Positions 1 through 8,032 of a stretch of DNA of 64,000 nt are shown piece by piece. The stretch's first letter is position 1, and each line of letters opens with the position of its first letter. The position numbers and the translations under genes are program-made. Origin of the DNA: Bacillota bacterium (GTDB lineage Bacteria; Bacillota; Sulfobacillia; JAIMAT01); assembly GCA_029961055.1 (NCBI GenBank), contig JASBVM010000051.1:1-64000 (forward strand). Direction: 5' to 3'. The notes under the pieces were generated by a model. That model saw nothing but the letters and a program-made list of their open reading frames with translations, was not told the DNA's origin and did not search any database.

Positions 1-1054
1 GGACGAAGCCGGGGTAGGAGTAGGCTTCCTCGCGCGGGACGCCGCCCAGCGTCGCCTGCTCGCGCAGGTTGTTGCCGTAGTCGAAGGCGACCGCGCCGCG
101 CCGCTTGAAGTCGAGGATGGCGCGCATCTGCTCCGCCATGGAGGCCCGCGCGCGACGGACGTACTCCTCGGGATCCGTCCGGCGCAGCCCCGCCGCCGCC
201 TCCAGGCTGAGCCCCGCGGGGACGTAGCCGTTGAGCGGGTCGTGGGCCGAGGTCTGGTCGGTGACCACGTCCGGCAGGAAGCCCCGCCGCGCCAGCTCCG
301 GCTCCACCTCGGCGGCGTTCCCCAGGAGCGCCACCGAGAGCGGCCGCCGCGCGCGGCGCGCCTCCTCCACCCAGGCCAGCGCCTCCTCCAGGGAGGCCGT
401 CCAGCGGTCGACCAGCTTCCCCTCGTGGCGCCGCCGGATCCGCGCCGGGTCCACCTCCACGATCAGCCCGACGCCGCCGTTCATGGTGATGGCCAGCGGC
501 TGGGCGCCGCCCATCCCGCCCAGACCCGCGGTGAGGACGAGCCGCCCCTCCAGGCCGCCGCCGAAGTGCTGGCGGCCGAGCTCGGCCAGCGTCTCGAACG
601 TCCCCTGGATGATCCCCTGCGAACCGATGTAGATCCAGGAGCCGGCCGTCATCTGGCCGTACATGGTCAGGCCCTTCCGCTCCAGCTCCCAGAAGTTCTC
701 CCAGGTCGCCCAGGCGGGCACCAGGAGCGCGTTGGCGATCAGCACCCGGGGCGCCATGCGGTGCGTGCGGAAGACGCCCACCGGCTTCCCGGACTGGACG
801 AGGAGCGTCTCGTCCTCCTCGAGGTGCGCGAGCGCGTCGACGATGGCGTCGAAGGCCTCCCAGCTGCGCGCCGCCTTCCCCGCGCCGCCGTAGACGATCA
901 GCTCCTCCGGCTTCTCGGCCACCTCGGGGTCCAGGTTGTTCATCAGCAGGCGCAGAGGCGCCTCGGTCTGCCACGACTTGGCCGTCAGCCTCGTCCCGCG
1001 CGGGGCGCGGACCTGGCGGGGTGCACCGGCCTTTCCCTCCTGCGCGACCGGCAT
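1..1054 (-). CDS. hutU: Urocanate hydratase, 5' part (gene continues past base 1)
   Basis: Urocanase converts urocanate to imidazolonepropionate with a tightly bound NAD+, the second step of cytoplasmic histidine degradation. The first 351 residues are present. The N-terminal signature [17 protein letters not shown] followed by [20 protein letters not shown] is diagnostic of the family. The ATG at 1052-1054 is preceded by GAAGGAGG at a good distance, which fixes the start. The family is about 550 residues long, so roughly the last 200 residues lie outside the window. It is transcribed away from the degV-like gene. Other hut genes, if present, would be downstream, beyond the left edge. The identification is secure; only the C-terminus is unseen. 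Confidence 0.96.
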   Translation of the reverse strand, partial: MPVAQEGKAGAPRQVRAPRGTRLTAKSWQTEAPLRLLMNNLDPEVAEKPEELIVYGGAGKAARSWEAFDAIVDALAHLEEDETLLVQSGKPVGVFRTHRMAPRVLIANALLVPAWATWENFWELERKGLTMYGQMTAGSWIYIGSQGIIQGTFETLAELGRQHFGGGLEGRLVLTAGLGGMGGAQPLAITMNGGVGLIVEVDPARIRRRHEGKLVDRWTASLEEALAWVEEARRARRPLSVALLGNAAEVEPELARRGFLPDVVTDQTSAHDPLNGYVPAGLSLEAAAGLRRTDPEEYVRRARASMAEQMRAILDFKRRGAVAFDYGNNLREQATLGGVPREEAYSYPGFV

Positions 1055-1192
1055 GGCGCTCCCTCCTTCGGGCCAGCTGTCGAGAGTGTTCCACCGAGGC
1101 CAGGGGCTTCCTGCGCTCCCGGGCGGCCGGCAGGAAGCGGGGGTCCGGCCGCGGTAGCTGGGTTCCAGCGGGAAGGCGAGAGGGGGAGCACC

Positions 1193-2062
1193 ATGCAGAA
1201 AGTGGCCATCGTCAGCGACAGCGCCTGCGACCTGCCCGGCGACCTGGCGCGCGAAGCGGGCGTCGAGCTCGCCCCGGTCCACACCATCGTCGACGGCCAG
1301 GACTACCGCGACCGCTACGACCTCCCCGCGCAGGAGGTCTACCGGGCGCTGCAGCAGGGGCGCACGGTCAGCACCGCCGGCGCCTCGGGGGAGGACTTCC
1401 TCGAGGCCTACCAGCGCGCGCTGGAACGGGCGGAGAGCGTCGTCTGCCTCTCCATCGGGCCGAGCCTGAGCGTCACCTATCGGAACGCCCTGGCCGCCCG
1501 GGAGGTGCTGGAGGAGGCGGACATCACCGTGGTCGACAGCCGGACGGTGCTGGCGCCGCAGGGGCTGGGCGCCCTGGCGGCGGCGCGGGCCGCGCAGCAG
1601 GGCGCCGGGAAGGAAGAGGTGCTGGCGCTGGTGGAGCGGCTCCTGGGTCGGAGCGGCATGCTCTTCACCGCCCAGACCCTGCGCCACATGGCGCGCGGGG
1701 GCCGGCTCCGCGCCGGCCAGGCGGAAGAGGCTGCCGGGGAGCCGGGCGAGGACGGCCCGCGCGCGGTCCTCCGCGTCGCCGCCGACGGCTGGCACCCCGT
1801 GGCCCAGGCACCCACCCGGGAGGAGAGCGTGGAGCTCCTCCTCCGCCTCCTGCAGGCCGACCTGGAGGCCTTGGGGTGGCATCCGGGGGACCCGCTCCGC
1901 CTGGTGGTGGACCAGGCGCTCTGCGAGGAGGAGGCCGCGGCGCTCCTGGAGCGGTTGCGCCGCACCTGGCGGGTGGAGGAGTCCTTCCTCTGGGAGGTGA
2001 GCCCCACCGCGGGCGTCCACCTCGGACCGGGCACGCTGGGCGTCGCCTACCAGCTGCCCTAG
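1193..2062 (+). CDS. DegV family fatty-acid-binding protein
   Basis: DegV proteins bind a fatty acid; in Firmicutes, FakB members of the family present it to the kinase FakA. The 289-residue product has the family architecture: N-terminal VSDSACDLP, the second motif [10 protein letters not shown] near residue 60, then [13 protein letters not shown] and VVDSRTV. The C-terminal half is Glu/Ala/Arg-rich and slightly diverged. ATG at 1193 follows GGGGGAG. It stands alone, divergent from hutU and convergent with the next gene, so no partner kinase is visible here. The family call is firm, but which lipid or partner it serves cannot be told. Confidence 0.88.
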   Translation: MQKVAIVSDSACDLPGDLAREAGVELAPVHTIVDGQDYRDRYDLPAQEVYRALQQGRTVSTAGASGEDFLEAYQRALERAESVVCLSIGPSLSVTYRNALAAREVLEEADITVVDSRTVLAPQGLGALAAARAAQQGAGKEEVLALVERLLGRSGMLFTAQTLRHMARGGRLRAGQAEEAAGEPGEDGPRAVLRVAADGWHPVAQAPTREESVELLLRLLQADLEALGWHPGDPLRLVVDQALCEEEAAALLERLRRTWRVEESFLWEVSPTAGVHLGPGTLGVAYQLP

Positions 2063-2144
2063 CGTCCCTCCGGCGCTCTGCCCTCCGCCCGCCGCCCGCG
2101 CCGGCCCAGGTGAGCTGCCCCGCGGCCGGGAGCGCCTGGCGACC

Positions 2145-2552
2145 TCACTCCTCGCTCTCCGGCGCCTCCGGCTCCTCGCGGCCGGAGGAGCCGGGGGGCA
2201 GGTCCGCGCCGCGCGAGGCCGGAGCGGCAGGCTGCCCCGGGCCGGTGTGGGCAGGCGAGGCCGACGCCACGTGGCGCGGCCGCTCCGGCTCGATCCGCAC
2301 GGTGACCACGCCCGCCGGCCCGAGAGGGAGCGTGACCCGGACCGGGACCCGTTCGACCGCGGCGGGGACCGGCTCGGTGACCAGCATGGGTGCCGTCGCC
2401 CAGCGGGCGAGGCCCGTGGCGGCCAGGGCCACGCCCAGCGCCATCGCGCCCAGAAAGGCCGGCAAGGCGCCGACCGCCAGCCACCGGCGGCCCCCGGCCC
2501 CGGCCAGGCGGCTTCCGATGCCCTCCCCCCGCTTCATGCCCGCGTCCCGCAT
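2145..2552 (-). CDS. Hypothetical single-pass membrane protein
   Basis: I do not recognise this 135-residue protein. It has a short basic N-terminus, one hydrophobic segment (residues about 22-50, rich in Ala/Leu/Gly), then a Pro-rich and acidic tail ending PEAPESEE that should lie outside the membrane. I chose ATG 2552 because GGAGGG sits 10 bases before it; in-frame ATGs at 2609, 2570 and 2537 are also possible. It lies between the convergent degV-like gene and plsY, and may be co-transcribed with plsY. Composition matches the neighbourhood, but there is no homology support. Confidence 0.5.
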   Translation of the reverse strand: MRDAGMKRGEGIGSRLAGAGGRRWLAVGALPAFLGAMALGVALAATGLARWATAPMLVTEPVPAAVERVPVRVTLPLGPAGVVTVRIEPERPRHVASASPAHTGPGQPAAPASRGADLPPGSSGREEPEAPESEE

Positions 2553-2667
2553 CCCTCGGAGGCCCTCCATGCCGGCAGCCTCGAACCTCCGGCCGGCAGC
2601 GACTGGCATCCATGTATATTCTTCGCACCCGAGGCGCGGATGGGGAGGGGGGCCGGGGAAGACGCCC

Positions 2668-3249
2668 TCAGCGAAACATGGCGCCCCGGGAGCGGCCCCG
2701 GCCCCAGCCCAGCTGGCGCAACAGGACGGCCACCATGACGGCCAGCGCGCTGACCGCCTGGGAGGCCGGCGCGGTCGCCAGGAGCAGGGCGAGGCCGACG
2801 GGAAAGCCGACGTAGCCGACCATGGGCATGCGGCGGGTGAGGAGCGCGGCCAGCGCTCCGGTGGCCGCGGCGGGCACCATCTGCGCCGGGGCGAGGACGA
2901 AGAGCGCGCCCAGGGCCGCGGCCAGGCCCCTTCCTCCGCGGAAGCGGGTGTAGACGGGCCAGTTGTGGCCCACGGTGGGCGCCACCGCCACCGGCAGGAG
3001 CCACCAGCCGCCGAGGCCTGTCCAGCGCGCCAGGAGCATGGGGAGCGCCCCCTTGGCCATGTCGGCCAGGAGGACGGTGATGCCGGCCACGGGGCCGGCC
3101 AGGCGCCACGTCGCGTTGCCCCCGGGATTCTCGCCCAGCTCCTCGGGCGACTGCCCGCGGTAGCGGCGCACCACCCAGCGCGCCGGCAGGAAGGAGCCCA
3201 GGAGATAGCCCAGGATCGTCAGGGCCGCGGTGAGGACCTCGGTTCGCAC
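2668..3249 (-). CDS. plsY: Glycerol-3-phosphate acyltransferase PlsY-like
   Basis: PlsY moves an acyl group from acyl-phosphate to glycerol-3-phosphate in the membrane, the first step of phospholipid synthesis. The 193-residue product has about five hydrophobic segments. The first PlsY motif is LGYLLGSFLPARWVVRRY, the second ENPGGNATWRLAG (a diverged form of SGNPGATN), and the third GGRGLAAALGA (usual GGKGVAT). I chose GTG at 3247-3249 because GGGAGGTG lies just before it; the frame remains open upstream, but that part reads as noncoding Arg/Gly-rich sequence. The divergence from the consensus suggests a PlsY paralogue rather than certainly the main enzyme. Confidence 0.82.
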   Translation of the reverse strand: MRTEVLTAALTILGYLLGSFLPARWVVRRYRGQSPEELGENPGGNATWRLAGPVAGITVLLADMAKGALPMLLARWTGLGGWWLLPVAVAPTVGHNWPVYTRFRGGRGLAAALGALFVLAPAQMVPAAATGALAALLTRRMPMVGYVGFPVGLALLLATAPASQAVSALAVMVAVLLRQLGWGRGRSRGAMFR

Positions 3250-3372
3250 GTGCCACCTCCCATCCACGGTTCCGGCGCCGCCAGGCGTCGTCGCAGCTCC
3301 TCCGCCAGCCCGGCTGCCTGACCCCGGCCTCCTTTTCACCCTGCGCCACCCGATCTCCTGGCTCGGCCGGCC

Positions 3373-5631
3373 TCACGCACGGAGGGCGAAGAAGGTCTCG
3401 GCGCCCTCCTCCAGCCGCCGGCGTTCCTCGGACCGCCTTGCGCCGAGGCGGCGAAGGCGGACCTCCAGCTCCCGCCCCGCCAGCCGGCGGATCTCCAGGT
3501 CCAGCCGCTGGCCGCCCACGGCCAGCCCCCGGAGGCGGACGGCTGCCAGCGCCCGCTCCCCCTCCCCGCCGCCGAGGAAGGGGCGGAGCCGAATCCGCCC
3601 CCGCACCGCGTCCAGCTCCAGCCCCGCCAGCGCCGCCACCACCAGGAAGGGAGCCCCCGCCGCCCACGCCTGGGGCCGGCAGGCCGCCGGGTACTCTTCG
3701 GGGCGCCCTCCCGCCGCGCCTCCGTTCCGGTCTCCCGCCGGCGGGGTCGCCGGCGGGCGCTCCGCCCCCGAGAAGCACTCCGGCAGGCGATGGCGGGGCA
3801 GCGCCGCACCGGCGTCGAGGAGCGCCGCCGCCAGGTCATAGGCCTCCCGCAGGTGGCCGTAGCGGGCGAGGCCGGCGACGGCGACGGCCGTGTCGTGCGG
3901 CCAGACCGCGCCGCGATGGTAGGCCAGCGGGTGGTAGGCCGGGTTGGCCGCCGAGAGCGTCCGGAGCCCCCAGCCGGTGAAGAGGTCGGGCGCCAGGAGG
4001 CGGCGGGCCAGCGCCGCCGCCCGCTCGGGCGCGGCCACCCCCGCCCAGAGGAGATGGGCCGCGTCGGAGGTGACCGCCCCCGCCCGCCGCCGCGCCGCGC
4101 CCCGGCGGGCGCCGAGCGCCAGGGCGTAGCTTCCTTCCCGGGGAAGCCAGAAGCGCGCCTCGATCCGCTCGGCCAGGCGGTCCGCCTCCCGCCGGAGGCC
4201 CGCCGCCCGCCCCTCCTCCCCCAGCTCCGCGAGCACCTCCGCCCAGGCGCGCAGCGCCGCCACGACGTAGCCCTGCACCTCCACCACCGCCAGCGGTGGC
4301 TCGACCGGCCGTCCCCGCTCGTCCACCATGGAGTCCGCCGAATCCTTCCAGGCCTGGGTCCGGAGCCCCTCGGCCCCGTGGCGGCCCGCGTGCGGCTCGA
4401 AGCTCAGGAAGCCCTCGGGATCCCGTGCCCGCGCCCGCTCCACCCAGGCCAGCGCCCGTTCGACGGCGGGGCGGATCCGCTCGAGCCAGGGGCGGTCGCC
4501 CGTCCGGCGCCAGGTCGCGGCGGCCAGCCAGACGAAGAGCGGCGTGGCGTCGATGGAACCGTAGTAGCGGCCGTAGGGGAGCCTGCCGGTGCCGGTCGCC
4601 TCGCCGAAGCGGAGCTCGTGGGGGATGCGGCCCGGCTCCTCCTCGCGCCAGGTCTCCTCGCGGCGACCCTGCCAGGCGGCCAGCGTCTCCAGCGTCGCCC
4701 GGGCGAGCGACGGGCGGAAGGGCAGCAGCTCGAAGGCGGTGAGCAGGGCGTCGCGGCCGAAGAGGGTGGCGAACCAGGGCGCCCCGGCGGCGACGGTGGG
4801 GCCGGCTCCCAGGTCGAGGGAGAGCGCCTCCAGATCCCGTTCGGACCGGCGGAGCACGCGCTCCCAGGCAGAGGCATCCCCCGCGCCCCCGATGCCCCCT
4901 GCGCCCCCCGCAGCGGCGGGCTCGAACTCCACCCGGGCCCCGCCCGCCTCCCAGGCCAGGCGGCGGTCGGCCCGTCCCGTCCCCGGGGGCGGGGCGGACC
5001 GGCGCCGCGAGCAGGGGAGGCCCAGGGGCGGGCGGCGGCCGGGCCGCAGGCGGCAACGGATCCGCGCCTCCTCGCCCGCGGCCAGCCGGAACCGCCAGAC
5101 GGCGGAGCAGGTGTCCATCTCGCCGGGCACGGGATCCAGTTCGATCTCCAGCCAGCGTTCGACGCCGTCGGCGCCCGCATGGCGCCAGCGGATCCGCCCG
5201 GAGGCGCGGTCCGCTGCGGTCTCCGGCGTCCTCGGCCGCGGCTCGACGAAGCCCCGCACCTCCATCAGGTCGGCGAAGTCGCCCTCCAGCGCCAGCTCGA
5301 CGAGGGCGGTCAGCGGCCCGCGCGCCTCCGCCCTCCACCGGAGCTCGAGCAGGGCGCCGTCGTCGTCCAGGCGGAGGCGGCTCCGCCTGCGCAGCCGCCC
5401 CTCGCCCTCGCGCACGGTCGACCGCCACTCCAGGCGCGAGAGCAGGCGGGTGTCGCCGGCGTAAAAGCCCTCCACCCCACCCGGCCGGATCTCGCCCACC
5501 CGGCGCGCCAGCCAGAGCCGGTCGCCCGCCACGGCGACGCGGGGCGGCGTCGCCGGCGCGCGGCGGACCGGCCTGCCCTCCGGCCTCTCGCTCCGGTCCG
5601 GCCCGGTGCCGGCGACGGGAGCGCCCGCCAT
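3373..5631 (-). CDS. Amylo-alpha-1,6-glucosidase-like glycogen-debranching family protein
   Basis: The 752-residue protein has the N-terminal beta-rich domain of glycogen-debranching-type proteins (GDRLWLARRVGEIRPGGVEGFYAGDTRLLSRLEW region, residues about 35-70). The (alpha/alpha)6 glycosidase domain follows: GAPWFATLFGRDALLTAFEL, then KDSADSMVDERG and YHRGAVWPHDTAVAVAGLARYG. Family members hydrolyse alpha-glucosidic branch points, or trehalose- and glucosylglycerate-like sugars. A Gly/Ala linker near residue 255 is low complexity. It is followed upstream by a broken sugar-binding protein gene, suggesting that a former sugar-use locus has decayed. The exact substrate is unknown. Confidence 0.88.
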   Translation of the reverse strand: MAGAPVAGTGPDRSERPEGRPVRRAPATPPRVAVAGDRLWLARRVGEIRPGGVEGFYAGDTRLLSRLEWRSTVREGEGRLRRRSRLRLDDDGALLELRWRAEARGPLTALVELALEGDFADLMEVRGFVEPRPRTPETAADRASGRIRWRHAGADGVERWLEIELDPVPGEMDTCSAVWRFRLAAGEEARIRCRLRPGRRPPLGLPCSRRRSAPPPGTGRADRRLAWEAGGARVEFEPAAAGGAGGIGGAGDASAWERVLRRSERDLEALSLDLGAGPTVAAGAPWFATLFGRDALLTAFELLPFRPSLARATLETLAAWQGRREETWREEEPGRIPHELRFGEATGTGRLPYGRYYGSIDATPLFVWLAAATWRRTGDRPWLERIRPAVERALAWVERARARDPEGFLSFEPHAGRHGAEGLRTQAWKDSADSMVDERGRPVEPPLAVVEVQGYVVAALRAWAEVLAELGEEGRAAGLRREADRLAERIEARFWLPREGSYALALGARRGAARRRAGAVTSDAAHLLWAGVAAPERAAALARRLLAPDLFTGWGLRTLSAANPAYHPLAYHRGAVWPHDTAVAVAGLARYGHLREAYDLAAALLDAGAALPRHRLPECFSGAERPPATPPAGDRNGGAAGGRPEEYPAACRPQAWAAGAPFLVVAALAGLELDAVRGRIRLRPFLGGGEGERALAAVRLRGLAVGGQRLDLEIRRLAGRELEVRLRRLGARRSEERRRLEEGAETFFALRA

Positions 5632-5661
5632 TCCGCCACCCCTCCTTCCTCGACGCCCTCG

Positions 5662-6225
5662 CTACGGGTGGATGGAGGCCTGCGCCTGCCGCAGCGCCTC
5701 TTTCGGGTCGGCACCCTGCAGGTAGATCGCCTGGAGTGCCTCGCCCGCCGCGTCGATCACGGTCTGGCCGTTGGGACCGAGCTGCCAGGGCAGCGCATGC
5801 TCCGCCTCGCCGGCGAAGGCCTTCTGCTCCGGGTCGTCCTGCGTGAAGGTCTCCAGCATCGACCGGACCGATGGCATCTCCAGCCCGCCTTGCTCCGTGA
5901 ACTTCTCACCGTCCGCACTGGTCAGGAAGTCGATCAGCTGATAGGCCTCGTCCGGGTGCTGGGTATCCTTGCCCATCACGTAGGCGACCGTGAAGGCGAG
6001 GCTACCCGGCCTCCTGCCCACAGGAAGCGGAGCCACCGCCCACTTCAGATCCGGCGCTTCCCGGCGGAGCGCCGCCACCACCCCGTTCCCTTCGATCACC
6101 ATGGCCGCCTTCCCCTTGGCCAGGGCGTCGCCGGCCCCCTGGGCGCCCACATCCAGAGTCGGGTGTTGTAGACGAGCGCCAGCGTGGAGAGGTTGGGTAG
6201 GAACCGCGAGAGATCGGTCTTGCAT
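5662..6225 (-). pseudogene. Sugar ABC transporter solute-binding protein, internally deleted remnant
   Basis: From about 6156 down to the stop at 5662 the minus strand encodes the intact C-lobe of a family 1 extracellular sugar-binding protein. It has the motif ALAKGKAAMVIEGNG, then YVMGKDTQHPDEAYQLIDFL and a C-terminal helix KEALRQAQASIHP. In the adjoining 60 bases a different frame encodes LSTLALVYNTRLW, a motif that in this family lies in the N-lobe. The two pieces normally lie far apart, so an internal deletion with loss of frame is the simplest reading. There is no signal peptide or start, and no transporter permease nearby. The gene cannot make a working binding protein. Confidence 0.8.
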
Positions 6226-6376
6226 TGAACGCGTTCTTCCTCCTGCCGGTTCCTCATTTCGTTTCATGCAATGCGTGCACCAGTGGCTTCCGGCCGCCGC
6301 TGGGATCGCATCCGCAGCCGCTGGCTCCCTCCTGCCGGCGCATCGCGGGCACCAGGCGGAGGACGGACGGCGGATC

Positions 6377-6416
6377 CGGCGGCCATGCATGCACCCGGGC
6401 GCATGCATAGCCGGCC
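6377..6416. repeat. Imperfect palindrome with 8-bp perfect core arms
   Basis: ATGCATGC at 6385-6392 is the exact reverse complement of GCATGCAT at 6401-6408, with ACCCGGGC between. GGC/GCC pairs extend the arms after one mismatch. It lies between two decayed genes. It could be a terminator-like hairpin or a protein-binding palindrome; there is no T-run on either side. Confidence 0.5.
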
Positions 6417-6443
6417 GGGAGCCGGCCCGGTGCCCGCCGGGCT

Positions 6444-6726
6444 TCACCCGGCCAGCTTCAGCAGCAGGGAGAGCCCGCTCAGGGCGGCGAGGGCGACCGC
6501 GTCGACCGCCAGCACGCGGCGGAAGAGCCCCGGGTCCCTCTCCTCGGGAGGCAGGAGGCCCAGCGCCAGCCCGAGCCGGGGGGGCCGACGCCATGGTCAG
6601 GAGCGAGGCGGAGACATTCTGCATCGCGACCAGCCGCTCCGCCGGATACCCGAGCGCTGTCGCCGCCATCCCGGCGCTCGCCATGAGCGCCCCCAGGACC
6701 AGGAAGGCGACGGTGGTCCCGGCCAC
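6444..6726 (-). pseudogene. Small membrane protein gene with a frameshift in a G7/C7 run
   Basis: The minus strand from a GTG at 6724-6726 encodes a hydrophobic N-terminus (TTVAFLVLGALMASAGMAAT, then LGYPAERLVAMQNVSASLL). At the run of seven G on the plus strand near 6579-6585 the sensible reading moves to another frame. That frame gives GLALGLLPPEERDPGLFRRV, then VDAVALAALSGLSLLLKLAG, and stops at 6444. Read together it would be a protein of about 93 residues with two or three membrane segments. I do not recognise the family. It could be a real inactivation, a sequencing error in the homopolymer, or a slippery phase-variable site. Confidence 0.5.
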
Positions 6727-6812
6727 CGGCCGCCGGAGCGCGTCTCTCCCCTCCCCGCACGAAGCCGGCAGGCAGAGGCCCCGCCCGGCGGTCTATCCTT
6801 GCACCCGGGGGG

Positions 6813-7226
6813 ATGCCCATGACCGACCGGGAGCCGAGCCCGCGCCCGGGCGTCCGGCCCCGGGCGTCCCTGGCCGCGTTCGCCCTGGCCGTCCTGCTCC
6901 TGGCGGGCTGCGGGGCGGGTGCCGGAGGGGGCGGCGGCGCGACGGGTGCCGCCGGCACCGACTCGGACAGCTACCTCGCCCGGCGCGCGGAGGCGATCCG
7001 GGCGGCGGAGCAGCTCTTCCGCGCCAAGGCGGCCGAGGGCGTGGAGATGGCGGACGGCCCCTGCCTCTCCCAGGAAGTGATCCCGGACTGGGCGGTGGAC
7101 GTCGCCCACGACCCCCGCCAGCCCGTGGACGACCTGCCCCAGAACCAGTGCGCCTCCTACCGGGAGGGGCGCGTCCACCACTTCGTCGAATTGGACCCGG
7201 ACGGCCGCCTGATCCGCGCCGAATGA
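6813..7226 (+). CDS. Hypothetical lipoprotein
   Basis: This 137-residue secreted protein has a basic start, a hydrophobic stretch and the lipobox LLAGC at about residues 29-33, so it should be lipid-anchored on the outer face of the membrane. A Gly-rich linker follows, then a mixed domain with SYLARRAEAIRAAEQLFRAK and HHFVELDPDGRLI and two further Cys. An ATG six bases downstream (6819) is an equally good start. It precedes a PAP2-like gene by 36 bases and may be co-transcribed with it. No family is recognised. Confidence 0.7.
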   Translation: MPMTDREPSPRPGVRPRASLAAFALAVLLLAGCGAGAGGGGGATGAAGTDSDSYLARRAEAIRAAEQLFRAKAAEGVEMADGPCLSQEVIPDWAVDVAHDPRQPVDDLPQNQCASYREGRVHHFVELDPDGRLIRAE

Positions 7227-7262
7227 GCGAGCGGGCCGGAGGAGCCGGAAGCGAGGAGGTCC

Positions 7263-7922
7263 ATGGGCACAAGGCTGAAGGCGGAGGGCGACGCGTCCCC
7301 GGGGGGAGCCCCGCCGGCGGCGGACCGGGTCGCCGCCTGGATCTCGGCCCTCTTCAACCCGTACACCCACCTGACCCTCTGGCTGGGTGCGGTCGCCTGG
7401 CTCACCCCCGCCAGCCGCCGGGCCGCCGCGGTGGGCTGGCTGGCGGCGGTCGCCCTCCCCCTCTCCGTCCTGGCGGCGGGGCGGCGGCTCGGGTGGTGGA
7501 GCCATCCCGACCTGGTCGACCGCGGGGAACGCTCGCTCTTCCTGCCGGTGGCCTGGACGGGGTCGGTGCTGGCCTGGCTGTCCGCGCTCCGCTGGGCGCC
7601 GGCGAGCTGGCTGCCGACCGGCTTCGCCGTGGTCGTCGTCTGGCTCGCCGGCGTCTGGCTGATCACCCTGCGCTGGAAGATCAGCCTGCACACGGGTGCG
7701 ATCGGGGCGATGGCCGGCGCCCTGGCGCTCGTCCCGGCCCGCGCCGGACAGCCGGGGCTCGCCCTGCTGCTCTTCCTCGCCGCCACCCTCCTCGCCGCCG
7801 TCGTGGGCTGGAGCCGGCTGCGGCTCCGGCGGCACACCCCGGCCCAGGTGGTGGCCGGCTACCTGTTCGGCGCCGTCAGCGCCCTGGCGACGGCGATCTG
7901 GTTCCCTCCCGCCGCCCCCTGA
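7263..7922 (+). CDS. PAP2-superfamily-like integral membrane protein
   Basis: The 219-residue protein has about six hydrophobic segments. Near the C-terminus are SLHTGAIGAMAGAL and, later, GWSRLRLRRHTPAQVVAGYL, matching the second and third motifs (SxHxx and SRxxxxxHxxxDVxxG) of membrane-bound PAP2 lipid phosphatases. The first motif is not clear, and the third is changed (RRHTPAQ), so catalytic activity is uncertain. Possible roles are dephosphorylation of phosphatidate or undecaprenyl-pyrophosphate. ATG at 7263 follows GAGGAGG. It sits between a lipoprotein gene and an orphan secreted protein gene on the same strand. Confidence 0.75.
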   Translation: MGTRLKAEGDASPGGAPPAADRVAAWISALFNPYTHLTLWLGAVAWLTPASRRAAAVGWLAAVALPLSVLAAGRRLGWWSHPDLVDRGERSLFLPVAWTGSVLAWLSALRWAPASWLPTGFAVVVVWLAGVWLITLRWKISLHTGAIGAMAGALALVPARAGQPGLALLLFLAATLLAAVVGWSRLRLRRHTPAQVVAGYLFGAVSALATAIWFPPAAP

Positions 7923-8032
7923 ACGGGGCGCCTGCCGTCGACCCGCCCCCGACACGTTTTCCGACCGATCCCCCTGGCGCTCCGCCTATCCTCTTCCCCG
8001 TCATCCTTCCCGCCGATGCGAGGCGATGAGCC

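Noticed and set aside
1021-3321. A 766-codon plus-strand open frame covering the degV-like and plsY regions
   Set aside because: It is low in motif content, Arg/Pro/Gly-rich, and conflicts with the well-supported DegV frame and with plsY.
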